Below, in pieces: positions 53,866 through 62,779 of a DNA stretch of 64,000 bases; the first letter of the stretch is position 1, and every line of letters begins with the position of its first letter. The notes beneath the pieces are model-generated. The model had not been told where the DNA came from. It did no database searches and saw only the letters and a list, made by a program, of their open reading frames with translations. The stretch covers positions 62,001 through 126,000 of the forward strand of contig CAJTDE010000004.1 in NCBI GenBank assembly GCA_910574835.1, read 5' to 3'. A program made the position numbers and the translations under genes. This DNA comes from Clostridia bacterium. Lineage in GTDB: Bacteria; Bacillota; Clostridia; Lachnospirales; Lachnospiraceae.

Positions 53866-54228
53866 TTAAAATTCCCTCAACGTAAAACTCACCTTCCAAA
53901 GCCCCTTAAAAGACGTATCCTTCACCAGCACCGCCTTATACCCCTCAACAAACATCTCCGCCTCCTTCATCTCCAACAACTCCGTATCAAAATACCCCAC
54001 AGAAATCTTCTCCCTCTGCTTAAACCCCGTCAGCACTTTCAGCCACTTTGGGGAAACCGAAAAACTCACCGCAATAGATACCACCCCCAGCCTAACCACA
54101 TCCCTCTGGGTAGTCCCCGCCTCCGTCTCCCCGCCCGAATCCGCCTCCACGTCAACCATCTGCACCTCATAAGAATCCGGCAGAGGGAGCAGAACACCGT
54201 CAAACACCAGATACTGTACAAACGCCAT
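53866..54228 (-). CDS. Phage tail protein following the tape measure
   Basis: A 120-residue protein (MAFVQYLVFDGVLLPLPDSY...) directly after the tape measure gene, in the slot of a small tail component that sits near the tail tip. It has beta-rich sequence and no catalytic motif. The precise name is inferred from synteny. Confidence 0.65.
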   Translation of the reverse strand: MAFVQYLVFDGVLLPLPDSYEVQMVDVEADSGGETEAGTTQRDVVRLGVVSIAVSFSVSPKWLKVLTGFKQREKISVGYFDTELLEMKEAEMFVEGYKAVLVKDTSFKGLWKVSFTLREF

Positions 54229-54230
54229 CC

Positions 54231-57161
54231 CTATCTCCCTCCCGACCTAAGATTCTGCCTCGCCTGCGCGTCCACTACCACCTCATCCAGCAGCGTGCCG
54301 CCCACATACACTGGAATACAGATCGTCCCAAAATTCTCCCCGCTCTGCATCCCCGCAAACATCTCCCGCAGCCCCGAAACCATCTGCCGCACAGCCTCCA
54401 GAGAAGCCCCCTGCGCCTGGACCGCCTGCATATCCGCCAGCTTCGGGCTCACCACCATATCCCCGGCCACACCCTCCACGGCTTTCCGCACCAGCCCCCG
54501 GCTCCTCTCAATCCCTCTCGCCAGACCGCCCATAAAATCCGGCATCCAGCTCTCATAATCCGTCAAAGGCCCCTCGTCCGGCACAGAAAAATGCAGGAAA
54601 GAACGTATCTTATCCGCCACGTCAGACACCGCGCTCACCACATTCCCTATGGCACTGCGGATACCCTCCGCAATCCCGTTGATAAAATCCATCCCCCACT
54701 GCAAAGCCCGCCCCGGCAGAGACGTAATAAACCCAATGGCCGACTGGAACCCATTCTGCACCACACTCCCCAGAGAAGCCAGCGCCGAACCAATCCCCGA
54801 CACCATCCCCCGGAAAGCCTCCACCGCCGACTGCCTCAAATTCCCCGCCACGGAAACCACCAGATTTTTCAACCCGTTCCAGGCAACAACCGCCGCCGAA
54901 GACACCACAGACCACAAATTCCCCATAAAATCCTGAAGCCCCGACAGCAGAATAGACACATGGTTCACCAGCCCCTGCACCGCAGAGCCAACCATCTGCC
55001 CAATCCCCGTCCAGATAGCAGAAGCCGCCTGCTGGATATTCGTCCAGATATGCAGCGCATCCTCTTTCAGCTTCGTAAAATTCCCCGTCACCAAGTCAAT
55101 CAGCAGCAGAACCGGCCCCAGCACCACATTCTTAATCAACTCCCAGGCCCCCGAAGCCGCAGCCTGAATCCCAGACCAGATCCCCTGCAACGTAACAGAA
55201 AGATTCTCCCACAAAGAGCGGATCATATCCACAATCCCGGCCAGCACCGGATTCTCCATCATGCCCGTCCAGACACTCCCGAAGAAATCCCCCACCGACT
55301 GCCAAAGCCCCGACCACCAGGCCGGAATCCCCTCAAAAAACGAAACCAGCGCCTCCCAGGCCGCCGGTATAGTCTCCGTAAAAAACGAACAGATAACCTC
55401 CCAGGCAGAAACAAAAAAGTCCCTCACCTGCGCCCAGACCGCATCCACCGCATCCCGGAACCACTCACACTTATTATAAAGCAGCACCACAGCCCCGATC
55501 ACCGCAGCAATAGCAATGGGAACCCACCCGATAGCCGCCACCACCGCCGACAACGCCGGAACCACCGTCCCCGACACAAACCCGATCACCCCGGAAACAG
55601 CCCCCGCAACCTTCGGAACCACCGTCAAAATCGTCCCGACAGCCCCGACAACTTTCCCGACCACAATCAGCACCGGCCCCAGAGCCGCCGCCACCAGAGC
55701 CACCGTCACAATGACCTTCTTCGTCCCCTCGTCCAGACCGTTCAGCCAGTCCACAAGCCCCTGAATCCACCCGACAACCTGCCGGATAGACGGCATCAAA
55801 ATCTCCCCTATGGAAATTGCCAGCTCCTCCAACTGGCTCTTCAAGATCGTAAGCTGCCCCGCCAGATTGTCCTGCATGGTCTCGGCCATCCGCTCCGCCG
55901 TACCGTCACAGTTATTAATGGCACTGTTCAGCTTCTCAATATCCCCCGGAGCCGCGTTCATCACCGCCAGGAATCCGCTCATGGCATTCTTCCCCACCAG
56001 AGCCTCCGCATTGGCCGCCCTCTCCGCCTCCGACATCTGCGAAAACGCCGCCCGGCAGTCTCCCAGGATATCCCCCAGGCTTCTCATACTCCCGTCCGCA
56101 TTGACCGTCTGCACCGTCAGCTCCCCAAAGGCATCCCCCACAAAGGTCACTTCCCCGGTAAGGCTGGTCAGCATGGTCCTCATGGCTGTGCCTGCCTGGG
56201 AAGACTTGATGCCCGCATTCGCCATCAGCCCGATGGCTTCCGCCGTATCCTCTGCCGTGAATCCCAAAGCCCCTGCAACCGGCGCACAATACTTAAACGT
56301 CTCCCCCATCATGGCAACATTCGTATTCGCATTAGAACTCGCCGCCGCCAAAATATCCGCAAAATGCCCCGAATCCGCCGCCGACAGCCCCAAAGCCGTC
56401 AGAGCGTCCGTCACAATATCCGAAGTAGTCGCCAGGTCCTCCCCGGAAGCCGCCGCCAGGTTCATGATTCCCTCAATCCCCTCCAGCATATCCCCGGTCT
56501 TCCACCCGGCCATAGCCATATAATTCATGGCCTCCGCCGCCTCCGAAGCGGAGAACTTCGTCTTACTCCCCATCTCCCTGGCCTTGTCCCGCAGGGCATC
56601 CAGCTCCTTCCCCGCCGCCCCGGACACCGCCGCCACCTGGCTCATGGCAGAATCAAAATCAGAAGCCACCTTCACCGCAGCCGCGGAAAGCCCGCCCACA
56701 GCCGCCGTCACCGGCATCAGCTTCCGCCCGGCCCCCTCAATCGCCGAACCCACATCCCGCAGCTTCTCCCCCGCGGCCCCAATCTTCTGCAAAGCCACCG
56801 AAGCCTGCTCCGCCTGCCGCTCCAAGTCCCACAGGGCCTGCTCCGTCTCCGCAATCTCCCTCTGCAAAGCATCATACTGGCTCCGGGAAATCTCCCCCTT
56901 CGCCAGAGCCTCATTCGCCTGCTGCCCCGCCAGCCTCAACGCCTCCAGCTTCTCCCTGGTCTCCCCCACAGCCTGGGCCAGAAGCCGCTGCTTCTGCGCC
57001 ATCAGCTCCGCATTGCCTGGGTCCAGCTTCAACAGCTTGTTCACGTCCTTCAACTGCGCCTGCGTGTCCCGAATCTCCTTATTCACCTTTGAAAGCGCCG
57101 TGGAGAGCTTCGTAGTATCCCCGCCAATCTCCACCGTAATCCCCTGAATCCTGGATGCCAC
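54231..57161 (-). CDS. Phage tail tape measure protein (GTG start)
   Basis: A 976-residue protein that sets tail length and aids DNA delivery. The N-terminal third is coiled coil (DTQAQLKDVNKLLKLDPGNA). A TP901-type tape-measure domain follows (AMSQVAAVSGAAGKELDALR, then FSASEAAEAMNYMAMAGWKT). Hydrophobic segments lie near 530-600 (VIVTVALVAAALGPVLIVVG). A longer frame to 57212 would include a terminator hairpin in its first codons, so I prefer the GTG at 57161 (V-ASRIQGITVEIGG), which has GGAGAAAGGCGG upstream. Confidence 0.85.
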   Translation of the reverse strand: MASRIQGITVEIGGDTTKLSTALSKVNKEIRDTQAQLKDVNKLLKLDPGNAELMAQKQRLLAQAVGETREKLEALRLAGQQANEALAKGEISRSQYDALQREIAETEQALWDLERQAEQASVALQKIGAAGEKLRDVGSAIEGAGRKLMPVTAAVGGLSAAAVKVASDFDSAMSQVAAVSGAAGKELDALRDKAREMGSKTKFSASEAAEAMNYMAMAGWKTGDMLEGIEGIMNLAAASGEDLATTSDIVTDALTALGLSAADSGHFADILAAASSNANTNVAMMGETFKYCAPVAGALGFTAEDTAEAIGLMANAGIKSSQAGTAMRTMLTSLTGEVTFVGDAFGELTVQTVNADGSMRSLGDILGDCRAAFSQMSEAERAANAEALVGKNAMSGFLAVMNAAPGDIEKLNSAINNCDGTAERMAETMQDNLAGQLTILKSQLEELAISIGEILMPSIRQVVGWIQGLVDWLNGLDEGTKKVIVTVALVAAALGPVLIVVGKVVGAVGTILTVVPKVAGAVSGVIGFVSGTVVPALSAVVAAIGWVPIAIAAVIGAVVLLYNKCEWFRDAVDAVWAQVRDFFVSAWEVICSFFTETIPAAWEALVSFFEGIPAWWSGLWQSVGDFFGSVWTGMMENPVLAGIVDMIRSLWENLSVTLQGIWSGIQAAASGAWELIKNVVLGPVLLLIDLVTGNFTKLKEDALHIWTNIQQAASAIWTGIGQMVGSAVQGLVNHVSILLSGLQDFMGNLWSVVSSAAVVAWNGLKNLVVSVAGNLRQSAVEAFRGMVSGIGSALASLGSVVQNGFQSAIGFITSLPGRALQWGMDFINGIAEGIRSAIGNVVSAVSDVADKIRSFLHFSVPDEGPLTDYESWMPDFMGGLARGIERSRGLVRKAVEGVAGDMVVSPKLADMQAVQAQGASLEAVRQMVSGLREMFAGMQSGENFGTICIPVYVGGTLLDEVVVDAQARQNLRSGGR

Positions 57162-57186
57162 AACCCTCACCCGCCTTTCTCCAACG

Positions 57187-57209
57187 AAAAAAGGAGCCAC
57201 CCCGGCTCC
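57187..57209 (-). terminator. Terminator between the AbiJ-like gene and the tape measure gene
   Basis: GGAGCC and GGCTCC pair around a five-base loop and, on the minus strand, are followed by TTTTTT. It closes the AbiJ-like transcript, so the tape measure gene needs read-through or its own promoter. Confidence 0.7.
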
Positions 57210-57265
57210 CATAAAAATGCAACAAAAAAGCGTCTGCCATTTCCGACAAACGCCTATGTAAGTTA

Positions 57266-58171
57266 CTATTTGATTTTAATTGATACTTCTTTTAAATAAT
57301 TTATAAATGCGCTACATGATACTAACATAAACTTGGCTTCTTCAAAAGTCGATTCTGTACCTCCTATACTGCCTGCATGCCTAATGCCTTTGGCATCACT
57401 TGTATATCCGTACAGCTTTAAAAAAGCTTCTTTTAATGCCGGATGTATCTTTATACCTGCCTTTTCTAATTTTTTTAACAGAGTACCCAATTCTCCTTTT
57501 TCTTCTAGTAAAATAACACACATTGCCTCAACAGCACTTATGCTCTCTTTAATTGAGTTCTCATAATCTGGATTTTTTCTATCTGATAATCTTTCGCTTG
57601 CTTTATCTAAATGAAAATTTACTTCTTCATATGGAGATAAAGAGGCCTTTACTATTTCTTGTATTTCATTCTCATCTGTAATATTCCTTATTTTCCCTTT
57701 AATAAAACGATATCCAACGTATTCCTTTTTGAATACTTCATTATATCGTTCCTCCGGAGAAGGCAAATTGTCATATGGTAATTCCCCTTGCGTTATGTCT
57801 TGTGTTTCGTGTGAAATATATTCCAGCAAGTCAAAAACTTCAAAATAAGGATGATTTAATATGACATTATTTACTACTTCTTCCCAACTTCCATCCTGAC
57901 TGATTTCTTCTGCTTCAACATAGGGAATGCAGAATACATCTTTTAGCAAATCACACCCGAAATCTGGATGAGTTTTTCTATTTCTAATGATTCCCCAATT
58001 TACATTCTCCTGCTTAAAATACTCAACAAATATTTCATCTGTTTTGTTTAGGATTTCTACTCTTGTCCGATAATCCAAATCGTCATATTGTAATGTCTTT
58101 TTCAACGAAATCAAATTGTTTCTATCGGAAAATCCCTCTCGCATATTTACATGCCAATCCTTAATATTCAT
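57266..58171 (-). CDS. AbiJ-like abortive-infection-type protein
   Basis: A 301-residue protein with an N-terminal domain resembling AbiJ N-terminal domain 4 (FSDRNNLISLKKTLQYDDLD) and a C-terminal helical domain with SIKESISAVEAMCVILLEEK and DAKGIRHAGSIGG. Such proteins occur in abortive-infection and HEPN-type defence contexts. The gene is strikingly AT-rich compared with the flanking phage genes and sits between the tail chaperone and the tape measure, with its own terminator. It is a probable moron against competing phages. The start at 58171 follows GGTGAT; 58183 is an alternative. Confidence 0.65.
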   Translation of the reverse strand: MNIKDWHVNMREGFSDRNNLISLKKTLQYDDLDYRTRVEILNKTDEIFVEYFKQENVNWGIIRNRKTHPDFGCDLLKDVFCIPYVEAEEISQDGSWEEVVNNVILNHPYFEVFDLLEYISHETQDITQGELPYDNLPSPEERYNEVFKKEYVGYRFIKGKIRNITDENEIQEIVKASLSPYEEVNFHLDKASERLSDRKNPDYENSIKESISAVEAMCVILLEEKGELGTLLKKLEKAGIKIHPALKEAFLKLYGYTSDAKGIRHAGSIGGTESTFEEAKFMLVSCSAFINYLKEVSIKIK

Positions 58172-58263
58172 ATATATCACCATTGTATTTTTTCAGCTAA
58201 TATTTTTCAGCCTTTTTCCACCACCAAATTATAGCAGAAAAAGGCCGCCATATCAATCAGATT

Positions 58264-58428
58264 TCAAAACCGGTCCATATCCTCCTGCGTCCCAATCTCC
58301 GCATACCTGCACTCGTCATTCCGGCTCTCCACAAACATATCATTCACCAGCCCAATAGACAAAAGCTCCATATCCGCCATAGAGATCCCAAGCTGCACAC
58401 ACCGGAGCAGGAACAGCGGCGTAGTCAT
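58264..58428 (-). CDS. Tail assembly chaperone T part (C-terminal frame of the GT fusion)
   Basis: A 54-residue frame (MTTPLFLLRCVQLGISMADM, then ELLSIGLVNDMFVESRNDE) that overlaps the end of the upstream chaperone by four bases (ATGA) in the -1 frame. It can be made either as a fusion by -1 frameshifting at 58449-58455 or by re-initiation at the overlapping ATG. Such T parts are conserved in Clostridia siphophages and are needed for tape measure folding and tail assembly. Confidence 0.8.
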   Translation of the reverse strand: MTTPLFLLRCVQLGISMADMELLSIGLVNDMFVESRNDECRYAEIGTQEDMDRF

Positions 58429-58802
58429 CTCCCGCTCTGTTGACCGAAGTTTTTTTTAGCCTCCGCATCCGTCTTCACATTCAGCCCCCACAGCTTGATA
58501 AGCTCCGGCAGCACCTGATAAATCGAAAACGTATTAAACCCGTCCAGCCATTCCTCCACATCATCCGGGATAGCCGGGTCTGCGTGTTTCGCCATCGTAT
58601 AAGCGATATTCTCAAACATCTCCAAAGAAAAAAGATCCAAGTTGGAACGCTCCTCATCCCCCTCCCCAATACTCTTCTCCAGAATCCGCAGATCCTTATA
58701 AATATCCCTCTGGAACTTCAACCGGTAAATCCTCGGGATCGCCGCCGATGCCTTAAACAGCACCTCCTTCCCGTCAATCCCGACCTTCCTCACAATACTC
58801 AT
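58425..58802 (-). CDS. Tail assembly chaperone G part
   Basis: A 125-residue protein (MSIVRKVGIDGKEVLFKASA...) directly after the major tail protein, with the helical, acidic character of tail assembly chaperones (EEWLDGFNTFSIYQVLPELI). Together with its frameshifted GT form it keeps the tape measure protein soluble while the tail tube forms around it. The slippery heptamer lies seven codons before the stop. Confidence 0.8.
   Translation of the reverse strand: MSIVRKVGIDGKEVLFKASAAIPRIYRLKFQRDIYKDLRILEKSIGEGDEERSNLDLFSLEMFENIAYTMAKHADPAIPDDVEEWLDGFNTFSIYQVLPELIKLWGLNVKTDAEAKKNFGQQSGR
58449..58455 (-). promoter_or_regulatory. Programmed -1 frameshift site A AAA AAC
   Basis: On the minus strand codons 117-118 of the chaperone read AAA AAC preceded by A, a canonical -1 slippery heptamer. 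Slipping joins the G frame to CTT CGG TCA ... ATG ACT ACG, which is exactly the T frame. Confidence 0.75.
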
Positions 58803-58818
58803 ACCCTTTCAGCCTCCT

Positions 58819-59418
58819 TCAACCCTGTCCCTCTTCCTCGACACCGCCGCCAGCCTCCGTCTTCGGAACCGGCAGATACACACTCTTATACCACCCCTCA
58901 TAAGTCTCCGCCGAAGTCTTATTCCCCGTCTTCGCCTTCACATACCCGCTTGCCAGCGGCCTGGCCTTCACCGTCAGCGTCTCCGTCTGCACCTCCCGGC
59001 TCTCCTCATTGGTCTTTCCCTCAATCTTCGGCCTGCTGGCAGAACAATTATACAGCACATGCCGGATCTTCCTGATATCCCCGTCGAACTCAAACAGCAG
59101 CGCAAAAGCCCCCGTCTCCGAATTGGCGTTCTCCACCAGCACCTCATTCCCGTCCGCTTCCTCCTTCAACACATCCGTCCGGAAACTCTCCGGGATCAGC
59201 GCCAGCTCCAGGTCCCCGTCATACCCCATATTGTTGGCAATAATATAATACTCAATCCCGTCCGCATAAAACGACTCCGGCTCCCCATTCGGGTCCAGTG
59301 CCAGCGAAACCGCCCCAGGCATCGCCACCGGCACGTCAAACGTCATCTCCCCGTCCTCCGCCACCCTCTGCAGCGCATAATGACAATTACAGATATTAAA
59401 CTTCACCTTGTTATTCAT
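58819..59418 (-). CDS. Major tail protein (phi13 family)
   Basis: A 199-residue beta-rich protein (MNNKVKFNICNCHYALQRVA, then YIIANNMGYDGDLELALIPE) with the profile of the phi13-type major tail protein that forms the tail tube. It lies between the tail terminator and the chaperones, the conserved siphophage order. Confidence 0.85.
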   Translation of the reverse strand: MNNKVKFNICNCHYALQRVAEDGEMTFDVPVAMPGAVSLALDPNGEPESFYADGIEYYIIANNMGYDGDLELALIPESFRTDVLKEEADGNEVLVENANSETGAFALLFEFDGDIRKIRHVLYNCSASRPKIEGKTNEESREVQTETLTVKARPLASGYVKAKTGNKTSAETYEGWYKSVYLPVPKTEAGGGVEEEGQG

Positions 59419-59423
59419 CCGCC

Positions 59424-59741
59424 CTAAACCTCCATCTCATACAAAACCTCATACAGCCGCTCCGACTCAATCCAGACCTCACTCTTCCCATAGAAAATCC
59501 CATGCCTCAACAGCACCGCCTCTATGCCCTCCTCCAGCTCCGGGTCCTTCAAGTCCGTATACACCTCAATATCCAGCGCATTCCTCTTAAAATACGTCAC
59601 CCCGTCCGCAGAAAAATTATCCGCCCTGGGATAAAGGAACACCGCAAAAGGCGGCTCCGGGGCCTCCCCTTCCACAAAATGGTCATAGGCAAAAGGAAGC
59701 CCCAGTTCCTCCATCATTTTCAGCACATCCTCATGGCTCAC
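59424..59741 (-). CDS. Tail terminator-like (tail completion) protein
   Basis: A 105-residue protein (MSHEDVLKMMEELGLPFAYD...) with AVFLYPRADNFSADGVTYFK, typical of small tail-completion proteins that cap the tail tube. It lies between the HK97 gp10-like gene, overlapping it by four bases, and the major tail protein. Confidence 0.75.
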   Translation of the reverse strand: MSHEDVLKMMEELGLPFAYDHFVEGEAPEPPFAVFLYPRADNFSADGVTYFKRNALDIEVYTDLKDPELEEGIEAVLLRHGIFYGKSEVWIESERLYEVLYEMEV

Positions 59742-60124
59742 TTAGACAGCCCCCTTTTTATCCCCTCTTCCAGCTCCCGGACACCCTTTTCCTCCGCCGG
59801 GGCAATATGCGGGACAGCCTTCACCCGCCCGCCTCCCCGCTTCGCATGACCCTTCTCCAGAAGATGGGTAAGCTGATACCGGTCTCTGCTATGCACCACC
59901 ACCTCCAAAACATTGGAAGTCTCCCTCTGCCGCCTCACCGCCCAGCTCTTCTTATACCTCCCGGTCTTCACCGGCGCGCCCGCCTTTGCCTCCCGCTTCA
60001 CCGTATCCCCGGCCTTCCTCACACAGTCCTTCATCACGTCCGCGGCAAGCTCCGCATACTCCGTAAGCCCCTCCATAATGACATCCGCCATCCGGTCCAC
60101 AGACACCCTCTGATTCTCCGACAC
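59738..60124 (-). CDS. HK97 gp10-family head-tail protein
   Basis: A 128-residue protein with the gp10 pattern: MADVIMEGLTEYAELAADVM, then AGAPVKTGRYKKSWAVRRQR and a His-rich HLLEKGHAKRGGGRVKAVPH. These proteins act in head-tail joining. The stop overlaps the next gene by four bases. Confidence 0.85.
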   Translation of the reverse strand: MSENQRVSVDRMADVIMEGLTEYAELAADVMKDCVRKAGDTVKREAKAGAPVKTGRYKKSWAVRRQRETSNVLEVVVHSRDRYQLTHLLEKGHAKRGGGRVKAVPHIAPAEEKGVRELEEGIKRGLSK

Positions 60125-60128
60125 CCAA

Positions 60129-60518
60129 TCACCTCTTCACCAAAGAAGCCCGCAGCTTCAACATCCTGTTCTGATACCGCACATTGTCAATAAACACAAG
60201 ATCATAAACCTGCCCCCGAAACAAAACCCGGTAATGCTCCGTGTCCATACCGGCCACCTCCGAACAATACCGGATAATGAAATAAATATCCCTCTGCGCG
60301 TTCACCTGCGCCGCCTCCCAATACTCCTTCCCGGAAAGACCGTTCACAAAAGCCGAACAGCAGAAATAATCCTCCCAGACCAGCACATGGTTCCCGGCCT
60401 TATCATTCCCCAGGGAACTTCTCTGGATCGTGATCCGCTCCTTCCACTCCCCCAGAGGATACCCCTTCCGGAAGCCGCCGCCGTCCCTGCTGCCGCTGCC
60501 CCCGCTCCACTCCGCCAT
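60129..60518 (-). CDS. Phage head closure protein
   Basis: A 129-residue protein with a Gly/Ser-rich N-terminus and the WKERITIQRSSLGNDKAGNH, then YDLVFIDNVRYQNRMLKLRA pattern of SPP1 gp16-type head closure proteins, which seal the capsid vertex after packaging. It overlaps the neighbouring connector gene by one base. Confidence 0.8.
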   Translation of the reverse strand: MAEWSGGSGSRDGGGFRKGYPLGEWKERITIQRSSLGNDKAGNHVLVWEDYFCCSAFVNGLSGKEYWEAAQVNAQRDIYFIIRYCSEVAGMDTEHYRVLFRGQVYDLVFIDNVRYQNRMLKLRASLVKR

Positions 60519-60796
60519 CAGAACACTTCCCTCCTGATACCGAACAACAGAGAGCGCAGCGTCTGTACCAGTTCCTCATGGTCCGCCTGCTCCCTGTGCT
60601 CATACAGATACGCAGTGACATACAGAACAGCAATCCGCGCCATAGGAAGATGCCCCTCCAGCTCTTCCGCTTCCATCCGCGCCATATCCGCGCACATACT
60701 CTCCCCAGTCTCCAACAGCCCGGAAATAAACCCGTCCTCGTCCCCGCTGTCCACCCGGAGATACCGCTTCGCCTCTTCCAGCGTCACAACCGCCAT
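60518..60796 (-). CDS. Head-tail connector (gp6-like) protein
   Basis: A 92-residue protein (MAVVTLEEAKRYLRVDSGDE) with the signature start of gp6-like head-tail connector/DNA packaging proteins. It forms the ring between portal and head closure protein. It follows the capsid gene by about 40 bases. Confidence 0.85.
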   Translation of the reverse strand: MAVVTLEEAKRYLRVDSGDEDGFISGLLETGESMCADMARMEAEELEGHLPMARIAVLYVTAYLYEHREQADHEELVQTLRSLLFGIRREVF

Positions 60797-60838
60797 CCCG
60801 TATCCCTCCTGCCTTTAAAACCAAAACACCCCGAAACC

Positions 60839-62056
60839 TTACGCCCCGGCGCTGCTCCCCTTGATCGCCATAGTCTTCACAGCTTCGGAGAGAATCAGCT
60901 TCCCGTCCACCCTCTGGCTCGCCAGGAAACCCACCTGCCCGTTAGCCGCAAACAGCTCATTCAGCCTCTTAAAAGACCTCCCCTGCCGGTCCGCGATCCA
61001 ATAATAAGAGAAATCCCCGAAAGCCATCACCTTCGCCCCGGCCGCCACCTCCGGCACATAAGCCGAAGTATAATAAGGCCGGTTCAGGATCATATCCGGC
61101 TGCCCCGCCTGCACCGACGGCTGCCAGATATAATTCCCGTTATTGTCCTTCAATTTCCGCAGAGCCTTCACCGTCGTATCATTCAGCACCCAGACCGCCT
61201 TCCTCCGGTACGGCGACTTCAACGCATAAAACAGATCCATCACATCGTCAAACGTAATACTCGCCGCTGCCGTAGTCACCCCGTCAGAAGCCCCGCCCGC
61301 AGCATTAAAAATCCCCGTAGGCTTCCCCTTCCCGTCCCCGGTAAAGAACGCCTCTTCCTCCTTCGTCCCAATCCTGCGCCCGAACTCCTTAGAGATATAC
61401 GCCTCCAGGTCAAACACACTGTCATTCAGAAGCTCATCCGACACCTTCAACATCGTAGCCACCTTATAAGCCCCAATAGAAACCTGTCCGAAAGAATCAT
61501 CCGACTCCGGGTAAGCCCCCTCCTCGTCAATCCAGGAAGCCGTCCCCTTCGTGGCAACCACCGGGATCTTCCGGTCCCCGCTGGAAGTCTGGATCACCGT
61601 AGCGATCCCCCGGAAAAAATTCTCTTCCTCCAGAGCCTCCACCAGCGTATGCTCAAACTCGTTCGGCACCAGATACCCGCCCTCCGAATCCGTCCCCACC
61701 TGCAGGGCATTCTCCACATCATAAAAACTCTTCCGCCGCATGGCATTCCAGAAAGTCCTCCGGTACTTATCCGAAGCCCTCCCCTTCTTCCCGTCCCCCT
61801 CCGGGTCATTGTTCGGCTTATTCACAATCGGCTCCGAAGTAGGCCTGTTCAGCTCCGCATCAATCGCCGCCTGCCGTTCCAGCCTCTCAATCTCCTTCCC
61901 CAGATCCATAACCTCCTGCTCCATCCTCTCATAAGCAGCCGTATCCTCCGCCGACAAAAGGCCGTCCTCGCCCCTCTTACTGTCCAGAAAAGCCTTCGCC
62001 GCCTCCCATGCCTTCGCACGTTTCTCCCTCAACTCCAAAATCTTCTTCATCTTCAT
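60839..62056 (-). CDS. Major capsid protein (HK97 fold)
   Basis: A 405-residue protein. Residues ~1-110 are a coiled-coil delta scaffold domain (LREKRAKAWEAAKAFLDSKR, then MEQEVMDLGKEIERLERQAA), which the protease removes after assembly. The rest is the HK97 capsid fold, with TDSEGGYLVPNEFEHTLVEA at its start and a conserved FGDFSYYWIADRQGRS near residue 350. Confidence 0.9.
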   Translation of the reverse strand: MKMKKILELREKRAKAWEAAKAFLDSKRGEDGLLSAEDTAAYERMEQEVMDLGKEIERLERQAAIDAELNRPTSEPIVNKPNNDPEGDGKKGRASDKYRRTFWNAMRRKSFYDVENALQVGTDSEGGYLVPNEFEHTLVEALEEENFFRGIATVIQTSSGDRKIPVVATKGTASWIDEEGAYPESDDSFGQVSIGAYKVATMLKVSDELLNDSVFDLEAYISKEFGRRIGTKEEEAFFTGDGKGKPTGIFNAAGGASDGVTTAAASITFDDVMDLFYALKSPYRRKAVWVLNDTTVKALRKLKDNNGNYIWQPSVQAGQPDMILNRPYYTSAYVPEVAAGAKVMAFGDFSYYWIADRQGRSFKRLNELFAANGQVGFLASQRVDGKLILSEAVKTMAIKGSSAGA

Positions 62057-62068
62057 ACCTCCATAAAT

Positions 62069-62779
62069 TTAATGTGATAACAACTGTAACCGCTTCTCCA
62101 ACTGCTCCACCGGAACTTTCTTCTCCGTTTCCTTATGCTCCGGTATCAGCTTAGACAGCAGCGAATTAGTCACCGCCATGCGCGAAAACATCACGCCCTC
62201 CGGCTCCCCGCCCCTAGCTTTATCCTCCGTACCGTCCCCACGCAGAACCCCGTCCGCAAACCCAAGCTCCACCGCCTTCCTTGCGTTAAACCAGCTCTCC
62301 GCATCCATCAGATGGGAAATCCTGGCCCGGCTCATGCCCGTCTTGATCTCATAGGCGTTCATGATACTCTCCTTCACCTCGTCCAGCATCTCCCCCGCCC
62401 TCTGCATCTCCTTACTGTCCCCAATGGCAATCGTCATGGGATTGTGGATCATCATCATGCCCACCGGAGACATCAGAACCTCCGTCCCCGCCATGGCGAT
62501 CACAGACGCCGCCGAAGCCGCCAGAGCGTCCACCTTCACCCGCACATCCCCCTTATACTCCATCAGCATGTTATAAATCCGCGCCGCCGCAAACACATCC
62601 CCGCCCGGAGAATTAATCCAGACCGTAATATCTCCCGTCCCTGCATTCAGCTCCTTCCGGAACAGCGCCGGCGTCACCTCGTCCCCGTACCAGGTCTCAT
62701 CCGAAATCTCCCCGTTTAAAACCAGGGTCCTCTCCCCGTCTGTCTCATTCCGTATCCAGTTCCAAAACTTCCGCTTCAT
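62069..62779 (-). CDS. ClpP-type prohead protease
   Basis: A 236-residue serine protease of the ClpP/S14 type that matures the capsid. The catalytic serine is in ALAASAASVIAMAG (about residue 90) and the histidine in GMMMIHNPMT. The oxyanion-loop segment WINSPGGDVFAA is present. The C-terminus is basic and acts as linker to the capsid scaffold. It lies between portal and capsid genes, as in HK97-like phages. Confidence 0.9.
   Translation of the reverse strand: MKRKFWNWIRNETDGERTLVLNGEISDETWYGDEVTPALFRKELNAGTGDITVWINSPGGDVFAAARIYNMLMEYKGDVRVKVDALAASAASVIAMAGTEVLMSPVGMMMIHNPMTIAIGDSKEMQRAGEMLDEVKESIMNAYEIKTGMSRARISHLMDAESWFNARKAVELGFADGVLRGDGTEDKARGGEPEGVMFSRMAVTNSLLSKLIPEHKETEKKVPVEQLEKRLQLLSH

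Noticed and set aside
54591-57092. 833-residue Arg/His/Pro-rich plus-strand frame
   Set aside because: Shadow of the tape measure gene; no coherent domain.
57161-57212. Tape measure start at 57212
   Set aside because: The first codons would be read through a strong terminator hairpin; the GTG at 57161 has a better ribosome site.
60578-62077. 499-residue plus-strand frame
   Set aside because: Antisense to connector and capsid genes; composition is that of a complementary-strand artefact.
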